A stretch of 64,000 nucleotides of DNA from Antilocapra americana (Eukaryota; Chordata; Mammalia; Artiodactyla; Antilocapridae). Made by a program: the position numbers and the translations under genes. The notes beneath the pieces were generated by a model. That model saw only the letters and a program-made list of their open reading frames with translations, was not told the DNA's origin and ran no database searches. The stretch is taken from assembly GCA_007570785.1 (NCBI GenBank), contig ML661885.1, positions 31,561,339-31,625,338 on the forward strand, written 5' to 3'. Below are positions 10,895 to 22,195 of the stretch, piece by piece (position 1 is the first letter of the stretch; every line of letters begins with the position of its first letter).

Positions 10895-12486
10895 TGTAAC
10901 TTATATAGTATATTAAGCTATAAGTCAGTTTTTAAAGATGTCAGTTCTTTAAGACAAAGAATAAATCACCAGGAATGAAGAGACTGGACAGCTAGTTTGG
11001 GAAAGCAACTTGCCATTTGCTCTCATGATTTATTGGCAGCAATCTATCCTCCCATGGCCATCAACTCGGCATGTGGCCAGATGCAGTTTTAAAGATTAAA
11101 GACACCCTGTTATGAGTCTGCCACATCTAGCCACCAGCCACTTTTGTATAATTATAAAAGGTATTTCCATCCCACTGGCTCTAAAAAGCTTCCCATAATG
11201 ACCTCAATCTTCATTGACCATGTCTGTTGAATAGGATCCTATCACACTGATTTGGCTCACTTTTATCGTTATTTATCTAAATTACAGGCCTAGCTAAGGC
11301 AGGAGCTGAAGTATTTTTGTTTGCTTTAATCACCAGTAACTAGAGTTTTGTCCATCAGACAGTAGCTTCAAATTGTTTGGGAAAGGAATGGTTGAAATTA
11401 AAAGTAATATAATGAAGAAAAATGTGTGGGGTTTTAGTTTTCTTCTTCTTAAAACAGGGAAAAACATATTCAAAGTTTAAAGTCACAGCATGCTTTTAGA
11501 AGGATGATTTTACTGACACAAGTCTTATACAAGACACTGGAACCTTGGTAAATGATGAAACAGGACTCATCACAAAGGCAATCTTCAAGGAACATGGATA
11601 GAAAAAAGGTGGAAACTATGAGTTTACTGTACAAAAGGATTATACTTAATAATAGTCAATAGATTCATGGTATGAAATTGATCTTGTGCTGAAGATTTTT
11701 GGATTAAAAACAAAATCGAAAGAGGAAACGTTAGGGCTAAGTTCTTCTCAGCTTTTGATTCCATGTATAGCAGTATGGTCTCTTAAAGGCAAAAATAGAA
11801 ATGGAATTAGCCTGTAACCATAGAAACTGCATGTGGCAGTTAGGGAAAATGCACTTAAGATGTAAAAACACCAAGTGAAACTACAGTGCATAACAAAAAC
11901 ATCTTCGTACTTGTCAAACTGAAGTACAAGTGTGAATATTTTTCACAAGTCTTTGACAGTAATCCTAGTTCTCAAGGAGATATCTACCTGCTAAAAACAT
12001 AAGTTTCAGTGGATAGCTCCAAAGATTAAAGGGGACAATTTCTTTTTCAATAAATGTAGCCCTTGAGTACGCTATTAAGAGATTAATGGAAAGCATATAG
12101 AATTTAATCAAGTTAAATTTCACTTAAGGATACATTGCAGTCTTTAATCAAAAACAAGAGTGCTTATTGATTATATAACAGCCCCAGTGAAAAGCTAGTG
12201 TTGCACTTTATTTTCTAGAGGAAACAAATGAGAGTTATTTATTCTTCCAGTCAAACGAAGACCTGAGCATTATGAACATGACTAATGATAAGAGCAGGTA
12301 TTGGAAAAATCAAGAATAGAGAATTGCTTCTTTAACAGGTAAAGAACGGATCAAAATTCTGTAGAACTTACATATGAAAAGTCACTAGTATATGAATTCA
12401 CTACACTTGTTATGGTGGACTTTTTTAGAATAGTATTTAAATAAAAGTAAAAATGATCTTCTGTGTTCTTTCTTACTCCCAACCAG
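10895..12486. other. Unassigned 1.6-kb stretch
   Basis: I recognise no repeat or reading frame. Around 11290-11370 there is very weak similarity to an L2 3' end. This is one of the longest stretches without a young insertion in the window. Confidence 0.4.
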
Positions 12487-12560
12487 CCAGTAAACTCAGT
12501 GAGAGCAGAAGTCACACCTGTTTATCATTATGTCCTCAGTGCCTAGCACTGTGCCTAAAG
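12487..12560 (+). mobile_element. L2 3' end fragment
   Basis: 'aaactcagtgagagcagaag' followed by 'tcctcagtgcctagcactg' and 'tgcctaaa' matches the L2 3' terminal module. Confidence 0.55.
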
Positions 12561-13450
12561 AAGAAAAAGACTTTAGAAAAGTCAAATTGAGTGCTTAAGA
12601 TCAGCTAAAGAGGGGAGGGTAAACTAGGGAAAAAGCAGGTAAGAGATGAAACTTAACTAGGAAGTCGGTAGTTTCCAGTCAAGGAAGAACCACACCCGCT
12701 TCCCAAGGGTAACATCACCTTTTCTAACTCACATTGTTTCCACAAAGACCCTGGAGGGTTTTGAAGTAGCTCTTGGGAACATGCTACTGTTAAGAACACA
12801 TGTCATGTGTACAAAGCTATCTGGAAACGTATGTGCACGAAGCCTTCCGATTTTTTGTGTTTGTTTTGCTAAAGGAACACAAGCCTGTGACTGCTCACAG
12901 AACAATCCCAAAACTTTGCCAACAGAAGGCAAATCAAAAGCTGCACAGCCCACAAGAAGTGAATTCTCTCCAATGGACATGTGCAAAGGAGAAGTAACAA
13001 CCTCTTAGAGTAAAAAGCAAAGCCAGGAGGGATGATAGACAAGGAACCTCACCTGTACCCTGTAACACAGATTCACAGACCACCAGATTTGGCAACCAAG
13101 GCTGTCATTCCATTTCTGGAGCACACAGGCAGATGATATCTGTAATTTCTGCTCAATGGAACTTACTAATTACTATGGAACGGTGATTAATGTCTCTTTT
13201 CATTCTTTACATTTCTCCATTGCAGTTTAACAGCAGCAAACCTGCTCTCAATCTGTTTTTCAGTACAGGGTGTATGCTGGTGATGGGTGGCGATAACGTA
13301 ACTTTAATTTTGTGGCCCCAAGTTTCGTTACTTGGAGTAGGAGTGAGTGCATTCTGTGTGGGAGAAAAAGGGTGCATATGGATTTGATCCATTTGTAGTA
13401 ATTTGTTTTGAAGAGATAGCTATATACCCCCAGTGGCTGCTTTTCAGACC
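12561..13450. other. Unassigned sequence
   Basis: Overlapping short frames (60-85 codons) on both strands at 12729-13008 and 13190-13466 have no recognisable domain. I see no splice-flanked exon. Confidence 0.35.
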
Positions 13451-13986
13451 AGTTCAGTTCAGTCACTCAGTTGTGTCCAACTCTTTGTGGCTGCTTGGAC
13501 TGTAGGACACCAGGCCTTTCCTGTCCATCACCAGCTCCTGGAGCCTGCTCAAACTCATGTCCATCAAGTTAGTGATGTCATTCAACCATCGCATCCTCTG
13601 TTGTCCCCTTCTCCTCCTGCCTTTAGTCTTTCCCAGCATCAAGGTGTTTCCCAATCAGTCAACTCTTCACATGAGGTGGCCAAAGTATTGGAGTTTCAGC
13701 TTCAGCATCAGTCCTTACAATGAATACCCAGGACTGATCTCCTTTAGGATGGACTGGTTGGATCTCCTTGCAGTCCAAGGAACCCTCAAGAGTCTTCTCC
13801 AACACCACAGTTCAAAAGCATCAATTCTTTGGCTCTCAGCTTTCTTTATAGTCCAACTCTCATATCCATACATGACCCCTGGAAAAACCATAGCTTTGAC
13901 TAGACGGACCTTTGTTGGTAATGTCTTTGCTTTTTAATATGCTGTCTAGGTTGGTCATAGCTTTTCTTCCAAGGAACAAGTGTCTG
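13451..13986 (-). mobile_element. BovB 3' portion
   Basis: BovB antisense starts at the 3' terminal 'agttcagttcagtcactcag' and runs through 'catgaggtggccaaagtatt' and 'ggactggttggatctccttg' to 'tccaaggaacaagtgtct'. The copy is 5'-truncated. The 126-codon plus-strand frame over it (13557-13937) is antisense and not a gene. Confidence 0.93.
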
Positions 13987-14218
13987 CTTTATACTTCTTC
14001 AGAAATAGTTTTGGCTAAAACATAGTCATCCAGCTAAAGACTATGTTTTTAGCCTTCCTGGCAACTAGGCATGGCCATGTTTCTATATTTCGGACAGTGA
14101 AGCGTGAGCAAATATAATATAAGCAAATCCCTTGTCCATTTCTTAAAAGGAAAGTTTTCTGTTTGCCTTCTCCCACTTTTCTCACTGAAGGAATTCAGAC
14201 CCAATGTGAATGTTAAGT

Positions 14219-14437
14219 GAGTGCTGAGTTGTTTCAGTCATGTCCGATTCTTTGCCACCCTATGGTCCGTAGCCCAACAGGTTCCTCTGTCCATGGGATT
14301 CTCCAGGCAAGAATACTAGAGTGGGTAACCATTTCCTCCTCCAGGGGATCTTCCCGACCCAGGGATCAAACCAACATCTCTTATGTCTCCTGCATTTGCA
14401 GGCCAGTTCTTTACCACTTATGCCACCTGGGAAGCCT
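14219..14437 (-). mobile_element. Bov-tA SINE, minus strand
   Basis: Full reverse-complement structure: tail 'ttcagtcatgtccgattctt', middle 'gattctccaggcaagaatac', head ending 'gccacctgggaagcc'. It lies about 315 bp from an oppositely oriented copy at 14752-14978. Confidence 0.93.
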
Positions 14438-14554
14438 CATGGAAGGTTCTAAAGCTACCATCATATACCCCTGCAGGGGTCACCACATCATCAGTCTTGA
14501 ACTTCTTTTTCTAACTTCTTGTTACAAAAATTTAACCAGCATATTGATTATTAA

Positions 14555-14751
14555 AGTAACAATGGACAAATCGCATAGTGTCTATAACTTTCAGTTTCTT
14601 CATATCTAGAAAGGAGATAATAATTGCGACTGTTTCTTAGGGTTATTGTGAGGACTGAACAGCTTCAGACCTTGGAAGCACTTAGCTCAGTCTTTGTTAC
14701 ATGGTAACTGTTCACAAAATTATAACTATTATAATAAGCTTAGCCCTACTC
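14555..14751 (+). mobile_element. MIR SINE
   Basis: MIR core: 'tcagtttcttcatatctag', 'aaaggagataataattgc', 'gggttattgtgaggactgaa', 'gaagcacttagctcag' and a tail 'catggtaac'. It directly precedes a Bov-tA insertion. Confidence 0.82.
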
Positions 14752-14978
14752 TGGACTTCCCAGGTGGCACTAATGATAAAGAATCTGCCTGCCAGGGCAG
14801 GAGACATGAGATGCGAGTTCAATACCTGGGTCTGGAAGTCCCCCTGGAGGAGGGCATGGCAATCCACTCCAGTATTCTTGCCTGGAGAATCTCATGGACA
14901 GCGGAGCCTGGTGGGCTATGGCCAATAGGGTCGCAAAGTTAGACACAGCTGAAGTGACTTAGCATACACACACACATG
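14752..14978 (+). mobile_element. Bov-tA SINE with short CA tail
   Basis: Head 'acttcccaggtggcacta', 'gataaagaatctgcctgcca', middle 'ggcatggcaatccactccag', tail 'gcaaagttagacacagct', ending 'cttagcatacacacacac'. The short CA run is the SINE's own 3' tail. Confidence 0.94.
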
Positions 14979-15410
14979 GCACTACTTTCACTTAAATTCC
15001 TTCCTATACAGAAGCGACACAGCTAACCAGGACATTCTGCATTCTCCATACCTTGACCAACTCATTCATAAAGGTACACTTTAGTCTTTCTAGAGTTGAT
15101 GTATTTTTAATAAAATTAATTAAAATCTATTTTGAATCTTAATTGCTAGTTATTTTTATCACTCCATACACATCTCTCCTTACTTGGTAATTTCTGGGAG
15201 GTAAGTAACACCAGTGAAAATCTCACACAACTAAGCTAGCTATTGGCCCTACATCCAGACTGTACACAAAGCAAGACAGTCTTTCCTCCTTTGCAGGGTG
15301 ATATTATATCCAGAAAAATCTTTTGATCTATGTTTTAGGTAAATCTTCAGGATTTACATTTATGTAAACCAATAATAATCATCTCACTTAACATTGCCTA
15401 GAAATTGTCC
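14979..15410. other. Unassigned sequence
   Basis: AT-rich, no gene or clear repeat. Part of 15300-15410 may belong to the L1 that follows. Confidence 0.35.
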
Positions 15411-16910
15411 TTGTGTCCCTGTATTATTTCACTTAGCATAATATCCTCAAGTTTCACCCATGTTACTGTGTACTGCAGGACTTCCTTCTCCTTTAAGGCT
15501 GAATAATATTTCATGAGAAAGCATGCAACTTCAAACTACCACACAATTGCATTCATCTCATATGCTAGCAAAGTAATGCTCAAAATTCTCCAAGCCAGGC
15601 ATCAACAGGCATCTGGAACTATGAACTTCCAGATGTTCAAGCTGGTTTTAGAAAAGGCAGAGGAACCAGAGATCAAATTGCCAACATATGCTGGATCATC
15701 GAAAAAGCAAGAGTTCCAGAAAAACATCTACTTCTGCTTAGTGACTATGCCAAAGCCTTTGATTATGTGCATCACAACAAACTTTGGAAAATTCTTTAAG
15801 AGATGGCAATACCAGACCACCTGACCTGCCTCCTGAGAAACCTGTATGCAGAGCAAGAAGCAACAGTTAGAACTGGATATGAAACAACAACTGGTTCCAA
15901 ATCGGGAAAAGAGTACATCAACGCTGTACATTGTCACCCTTTTTATTTAACTTATATACAGAGTACATCATGCGAAATGCTGGGCTGGATGAAGCAGAAA
16001 CTAGAATCAAGATTGCTGGGAGAAACATCAATAACCTCAAAATGCAAATGACACTACCCTCATGGCAGAAAGCACAAAAGAACTAAAGAGCCTCTTGATG
16101 AAAGTAAAAGAGGAGTGTGAAAAAGTTGGCTTAAAGCTCAACGTTCAGAAAACTAAGATTGTGGCGTCTGGTCCCATCACTTCATGGCAAATAGATGGGG
16201 AAACAATGGAAATAGTGAGAGACTTTATATTTTGTGTCTCCAAAGTCACTGCAGTCATGAAATGAAAAGACACTTGCTCCTTGAAAGAAAAGCGATGACC
16301 AACCTAGACAGCATATTAAAAAGCAAAGACATTACTTTACCAGCAAAGGTCCACCTAGTCAAAGCTATGGTTTTTCCAGTAGATATGTCTGGGTGGACTA
16401 TAAAGAAAGTTGAGCACAGAAGAATTAATGCTTTTGAACTGTGGTGTTGGAGATGACTCTTGAGAGTCCCTTGGACTGCAAGGAGATCCAACCAGTCCAT
16501 CCTAAAGGAGATCAGTCCTGAATATTCATTGGAAGGACTGATGTTGAAGCTGAAACTCCAATATTTTGGCCACCTGATGTGAAAAACTGACTCATTGGAA
16601 AAGACCCTGATGCTGGGAAACATTGAAGGCAGGAGGAGAGGGGGACAACAGAGGATGAGATGGTTGGATGGCATCACCGATGTGACGGACATGAGTTTGA
16701 GTAAAGTCTGGGAGTTGGTGATGGAGAGGGAAGCCTGGCATGCTACAGCCCATGGGGTCACAAAGAGACATGACTGAGTGACTGAACTGAACTGAATATT
16801 TCATTGAACATATATACCACATTATTTACTTATCTATTTAATTAATTTATCTTTTAACAGACATTAAGATTGCTCCCACAACTTAGCTATTGTCCACTTA
16901 AAAATCTATT
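15411..16910 (-). mobile_element. Old L1 3' region, minus strand, split by BovB
   Basis: Antisense L1 3' sequence is present on both sides of a BovB: left 'tatttcacttagcataata' and 'ctttaaggctgaataat'; right 'gaacatatataccacatt' and 'agattgctcccacaactta'. In intact L1 these are contiguous. The insertion created the 10-bp duplication 'aatatttcat' (15505-15514, 16795-16804). Confidence 0.85.
15515..16794 (+). mobile_element. BovB, 1.28 kb, with perfect target-site duplication
   Basis: BovB sense strand from within the reverse transcriptase domain to the 3' end ('gactgaactgaactg'). Decoded pieces include RT palm text ('KILQARHQQ', 'DYAKAFDYVHHNKLWKIL'), then 'LMKVKEECEKVGLKLN', 'NVQKTKIVASGPITSW' and the C-terminal '[17 protein letters not shown]'. 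The catalytic YADD region (about 16035-16055) is damaged by a frameshift and a D-to-N change, so the copy is dead. It is 5'-truncated and flanked by the perfect duplication 'aatatttcat'. RTE-type elements insert by target-primed reverse transcription, which explains both. Confidence 0.96.
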
Positions 16911-17705
16911 AGGAAGATAGATCATGCTAAATATTTGTAGCACAATGAAATTTTTAAAAAGAAAAAATTATCAACTTACTGACTATAACTTTTAAAAAAT
17001 ATTGTAATCTGCATTTAAGTAGCCCACTATATCTCCATACTGGGAATTATTTTACTTCCACTCACATTCAGCATTTATTTTCAAAGTTGAGAATCTTCTA
17101 AGAGTCTCTAATGGCCATTATTTATTAAAACAGAATGTTTCATTAATATGTAGTAAAAACAGATTAGACAAGAATTAATTTGAAAGAAAGCCCCACTAAT
17201 GCCTCCTGATGGTAAATATTGTTCAATGTCTTTATGGAAAGAGCTGTAACCTGTTCTCCCCCTCAGCACATAAACTCTGAGGAATCAGCTTCAGAAGTAA
17301 GACCAGTAAAGATTTAACATTATATTGACCACAGCCACAGTCAGTGGTTATCAACCTGGTCATTGACGACACTAGCCATCCAGGTGACAGGATGTCTGAT
17401 CTATGAAAAGCAATGGTTTGTGTCCATTCAGAGATCCTCTATTTAGCTACCAATAATCATATCCTTGAAAATATGGGAAAAAACTAAAATGCTTATGTTG
17501 GTTCTTCTATCTGGCTATCTGCTTCTCAGTAAGTAATTTCACTGCTCAACATCTTATTCCCTTACTTGTAAGAAGGAAATAGAACAAGAACAGTGTTCAA
17601 CTCAAATTGATGTTGTAAATTTTAAAATGATAATGCATATATGTGCTCATTGCATGCTTGGAAACTCACTAGTCCCCTGCATATTCAACTTATTATCATA
17701 TTTTC
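16911..17705. other. Unassigned sequence
   Basis: AT-rich. No reading frame of note and no clear repeat. Confidence 0.4.
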
Positions 17706-18160
17706 TAGCTTTTCATTTTAAAATAATTGTAGATCTGTGTGAAGTTGCAAAGAAATGTCCAGGTAAGCACCATGCATCCTTTACCCAGCATCTCCCTGTA
17801 TTTACATGTTGCATAATTATAGTACAATATTAACGTCTGTTAATTGACGTTGGTACAGTCCACAGAGACTATCCACATTCTTTCATTTATAAATGCATTC
17901 ATCTCTATGTGTGTATGCATTTAGGTGTTTGTGTGTGCAGCTCTGTGCAATTTCAACGGATGTGCAGCCTCCTGTAACAGTTACCAACTCAACATACTGA
18001 ACTGTACCATCAACACAAGCCTCCCTCATGCTACACGTTTACAGCCATAACCACCCCCTCAGTTCTCCTATCCTTAATTCCTAGCAAGGAATAATCTGTT
18101 CTCTATCTTTACATTTTTATTTCATAATTGAACGTCATGTGAATAATAGAATCAGAATGT
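17706..18160 (-). mobile_element. Old L1 3'UTR fragment
   Basis: Antisense L1M-type 3' region: 'atgcatcctttacccagcat', 'aattatagtacaatatta', 'gtacagtccacagagac', 'gagatccc'-like block lost, 'ctcctatccttaattcctag', 'caaggaataatctgttctct'. Strongly diverged. Confidence 0.72.
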
Positions 18161-18569
18161 CTACATCCCAATTATCAGTTTAAGCAACTGTTGTGTTTCT
18201 TAAAATACAATAAAAGTTCCTTGTGCTCTAATATAACTGAAATGCTTGTACTTTGCTTTGCATACTCCTTATCATTTCATGAAGAGCTGTTTTCCTTAAC
18301 TACCAAAACTATGTTTTTGTTTTATATTACAAAAACATAAATGAAGAGAATGCATGCATTAGGGGACTACTTAGCTCAAGGTTTTATTTTTAGTTTGCAG
18401 TATTTACAAGGAAGAATTTAAGCACCCAGTGTTTAGAAAAGGATTTTATGTTAAGAGTCACAACTAAAGGCTCTTAGTGTATATTCAAAGTTGGGGGGAA
18501 AAAGAGACTAAAGAGTATGAATTTCCATCAATATACTAAATATTGATTACTTGTTAAGGTGCCTTTTAG
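18161..18569. other. Unassigned sequence
   Basis: No gene or clear repeat seen. Confidence 0.35.
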
Positions 18570-18720
18570 GCATATGTTTGGTTTGCTCTTTGTAAAAACT
18601 AAACATGAAGTATTATCATCCCAATTTTAAAGATCATGAATCCAAGCCTCAAGGAGATTAACACTCATGTTGTATTTCCTTTTGATTCCTCAGTTAATAT
18701 AAATCTATAATCAATAAAAT
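18570..18720 (-). mobile_element. MIR SINE, antisense
   Basis: 'tattatcatcccaattttaa', 'agatcatgaatccaagcctc' and 'aaggagattaacac' follow the antisense MIR core (attattatccccattttacagatgagga-type). Decayed. Confidence 0.6.
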
Positions 18721-18850
18721 GTCAATATTCCTATGAGTTTTACCCATAAAGGTTTCAGCCACTTAATACTTAAAACATACTTCTTATACTTAAAAAGTAG
18801 CTGCTCAATACAGCAGGAATACTATTTGAGTCCTAGTTTCTGATTGTTCA

Positions 18851-18995
18851 GGCTTCCCAGGTGGGTGCTAGTGATAAAGAACCTGCCTGCTAATGCAGAG
18901 ATATGGGTTCGATCCCTGGATTGGGAAGACCCTCTGGAGGAGGGTATTCTTCAGTATTCTTGCCTGAAGAATCCCATGGACAGAGGAACCTGGCT
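18851..18995 (+). mobile_element. Bov-tA SINE, 3'-truncated
   Basis: The head is well preserved, with a consensus Pol III B-box region 'gggttcgatccctgg' at 18905-18919, then 'ttcttgcctgaagaatccca' and 'cagaggaacctggct'. The BovB-derived tail is absent, which is unusual for a retroposed SINE and suggests later deletion. Confidence 0.92.
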
Positions 18996-19857
18996 TTAGA
19001 TCATTAATCTTTCACCTCCTGTGACAAATTCCAGCCATTTAATGGATATGATCATAAGGACACAGAAGGTAAAGGTTTACACAAAGAGGTAAACCTTAAC
19101 AGTTTGTTGCTTTGGTTCAAAGTTATAGACTCTGCAGAATCTGATGGTTTTTCAATGGCTCTTGACCACTTGTTCATTAGCCAGTACAAATATTTTATAC
19201 AATCTTTCCCCCATTGCTATCACTTAAAGAGAGGGTGGTAGCAGATACTCCATTTCATCAGGCTGCAGAAAATGGTGAGAATGGGTTGCCGTCATTTGCA
19301 ATTCCCTTGAGTACAGCAGGAAGGCAACTATGAAAAGATACTAAGATAACAAATGACAAATGATTTTAAGAAAGTAATGCATATCGATCTTCAAATTTTC
19401 CTTGAACTTAGGAAAGGCAAATATCTCTAATTACAAAGTCAGGAGTAGACATTTAGAATGGTAGTGCTGAGCTTCTGAGTGTTTGATGGAGAGGGTGAGC
19501 ATTTAAAACAGACTTTGGTACTACGATGCATTCAAGGTCAAACAAGCCTTAAGTTGCAGAGCTAAGTGCAAATTCTGTAAAACTCCAAAGATCTTGTTTT
19601 TTCCTTGAGAATCAAGCTCAGCAATATTCATTCTCTATCACGACGTTTCTTGAAATACAAAATAACTATCCATGATGAGAATTATATAAGCAAATGATAA
19701 AAAAATAAGCCAATTGCTTTCTTTTTCACTGACTTAATCTTACAGTCTTTATATCTGATACATTTTCAATTAAGTTCAGTTAATTATGCTATACTAGATT
19801 TTAGTTTTGTTTCTAGAAAGTCAGTGCATCACAAGTTGCTTGGTCTGTCTTTTGACA
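18996..19857. other. Unassigned sequence
   Basis: No gene or recognised repeat. AT-rich with moderate complexity. Confidence 0.4.
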
Positions 19858-20095
19858 AGGTGAGTAAAGAGCTCTCTCTCAAGAGCCAGATAATCTGAGT
19901 TCAAATTATGACTCCACCATTCACTGTACCATGACTCTGGGCAAGTTGGTATGTCTTCTGACATTTTTTTAAAATTTTTTCCATCAGTAAATTGGAGTGA
20001 AAATAATGCCCACTTCATAGGGATTCTGTGTTAAGTAAAATCAATTATCTGAAAGGTATATTTCCTGGACTCTAGTAAGCACTATTAAATGGAAA
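19858..20095 (+). mobile_element. MIR SINE, nearly complete
   Basis: 'agagccagataatctgagtt', 'caaattatgactccaccatt', 'tctgggcaagttggtatgtc', 'cccacttcatagggattctg' and 'tagtaagcactattaaatg' follow the MIR consensus order from the tRNA-related part to the L2-like tail. A 65-codon minus-strand frame over it is a shadow. Confidence 0.88.
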
Positions 20096-20104
20096 ATGTT
20101 ATAC

Positions 20105-20400
20105 TTACAGTGATGAAGGTGTACTAGACACTCTATTAATCCCCAGAGATTTAGAATGAATAAAATATAATCCTGACTGCAATGAACTCACTGTTTAGTA
20201 GGTGTTAATTCTAACATAGAAGTTTACACAAGGGATAGTGATTAATATAGCAGCGTTGCCAGTGATATTTAAGGAAATTAGCAACGAGTTTCTTAAAGAG
20301 CTGGAATCTGATCTGAGTTTTAAAGGATGAATAGAAGATTAACAAGACAAGAAGATAAGTATTCTGGGAGGTAGGAACAATATATATGCAAAGGCAAAGT
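20105..20400 (-). mobile_element. L2 LINE 3' region, antisense
   Basis: 'gactgcaatgaactcactgt', 'ttagtaggtgttaattct', 'ttttaaaggatgaatagaag' and 'tatatgcaaaggcaaagttg' follow the antisense L2 3' module order. Diverged. Confidence 0.6.
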
Positions 20401-20849
20401 TGTTTTCAAAGAATATGTAGTGAAATTCTGCTCAAGAATTCAAGTATAACATGTAAAGTTGGGAGCTAAGGCTAAACAGAAAAGTAGGATCCAAGTATTA
20501 AGTAGTGTGAGCATTCTGATTAGAAAATTTGAGTGAATTGGTATATAAAAGTTTTCCTTGTAAGAAAGAGACAAGATCCCTTTAAGGTTAATGAAAATAA
20601 ATTACAGGAAAGAGAGTGGAATTAAGACAACTTAATGTTATAAAAATAAATAATCACAATAATTGAGCTAGAACCAAAGTTTTTGAAGTTTTACATGTCC
20701 ATCTTATTGTCAGTTGAAAAAAGCTTATTCACAGAGTGTGGCTTCTAAGAAAGTTAATGAAACAAAACCTAAAAATAAGGAACAAACTGAATTAGCAAAC
20801 CAGGTGGTGTGGAGGAGTGATTTAGACATGTCTCAACCATCAAAAATGA

Positions 20850-20852
<3 letters not shown>
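20401..20852. other. Unassigned sequence
   Basis: Purine-rich, AT-rich. No gene or clear repeat. Confidence 0.35.

Positions 20853-20882
<30 letters not shown>
20853..20882. repeat. (TA)15 microsatellite
   Basis: Perfect alternating T/A over about 30 bases. Such tracts are length-polymorphic and can extrude cruciforms. Confidence 0.97.
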
Positions 20883-20886
<4 letters not shown>

Positions 20887-21836
20887 TTGTTAATAAATAG
20901 AAAAAAGGGACAGGATGTTAAGGGTGCACTTAACAAATATAATAGATGTATTTAAGTATTCTAGATGGATGCAAAGCCAAGAGAGATATAGACTGGATTT
21001 GATCAAGATCTTTTTTGGGAATTCCAAGAGGAAAGGAAATAAAATGAAAAGTTCAAATAAAATTTGATTTAAAAGAAAAGCATTCAATAAATTTGTTGAA
21101 AATATAATAAAATTATAGTCAGTAACATCTTTAAAATTGACAGAATTGGTTTTCATGGACAGAATAAAATATTTGAAAATATTTTATCTGATTATATATA
21201 CCAGCTAAGTAAAGTTTATACAGTAATTCTACTAAACAGCTCGATTCCTAAAGTTGCAAAAAAGCTAGAACCTTGTTAAGTTTTCACATTCTCTCAGCCA
21301 TTCAAGGACTAAGTCTTGGGGAAATATTTCAATGCTTTAAGCAACTCTCTTAGAAATATTAGCCAAATAGTGTATACTCTTAATAAACACACAAATTCTC
21401 ATATGCATTATTATGAATCTTTTTTAAAAAGCACAAGTCATTTTGAGATATCAAAGATGCTAATACATTTTAAGACTACATATGTAAAATCCTTCTAAAT
21501 TGGTCACTTTAGAAAGAATTTTCTAAAAAAAAGATGCATTAATGAAGAAATTGCCTGAAAATCATATATGATAGGTTCATTTACTAGTTAATTTTCACTT
21601 GTGCATTTATACATTACTTGTTTATTTTACTCTTCAGCCAGAAATGAACACTAAGATATTTTGTCAGGCTTGGTCAAAAGTTTATAAAACTTAAAGGATT
21701 TTGCTTTTGAACATGATTAAGTCTGGAAAAAAAAGATGTAGATAAAATGTTGTTTCACCTTGATGGCATCAAAAGTGTTCCTCCTAGTCAGTATACTCAT
21801 TATCAGGGAAGTGGCAAAGTTTAAACGTGCACAAGC
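20883..21836. other. Unassigned AT-rich sequence
   Basis: Very AT-rich. Short frames (20890-21156 minus, 21316-21498 plus) have no motif. No repeat recognised. Confidence 0.4.
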
Positions 21837-22090
21837 CTTCTGTCAGTATTTTGACCCTGTTATAGTTGCTACCTTGCAACATACAGGTTGTATGATTTTG
21901 GGCAAATTAATTGACCTCTCTACTCTCATGGCTATCCTAAAAAAAGATGGAAATTAAAAATTAGTTCAGCCAGAAGGTTCTCATAACAACCTTCTATTAT
22001 AAGAATCAAATAAGTTCATATTTTAAAGCACTTAGAACAACATCAAGAATAGAGTCAGCACTATGTAACTGTGAGCTATTATATTTATTA
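21837..22090 (+). mobile_element. MIR SINE
   Basis: 'gattttgggcaaattaattg', 'acctctctactctcatggct', 'tctattataagaatcaaata', 'agcacttagaacaacatcaa' and 'tgtgagctattatatttatt' follow MIR order. Confidence 0.83.
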
Positions 22091-22147
22091 AAAAATAACT
22101 TTCTTTGCATCATATTATCATTTCCTCCAACCTCTACACACATGCAT

Positions 22148-22150
<3 letters not shown>

Positions 22151-22188
<38 letters not shown>
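22151..22188. repeat. (CA)n microsatellite
   Basis: An uninterrupted CA run of about 19 units preceded by an imperfect CA/TA lead. It abuts the target site of the LTR that starts at 22196. Confidence 0.97.
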
Positions 22189-22189
<1 letters not shown>

Positions 22190-22195
22190 CAAGAC

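Noticed and set aside
16255..16761. 168-codon minus-strand open frame
   Set aside because: It is the antisense of BovB sequence, which commonly lacks stops on the opposite strand.
18851..18995. tRNA-like sequence with a B-box as a tRNA gene
   Set aside because: The tRNA-related part is the head of a Bov-tA SINE; no complete cloverleaf or anticodon arm is expected. The same applies to the other SINE heads.
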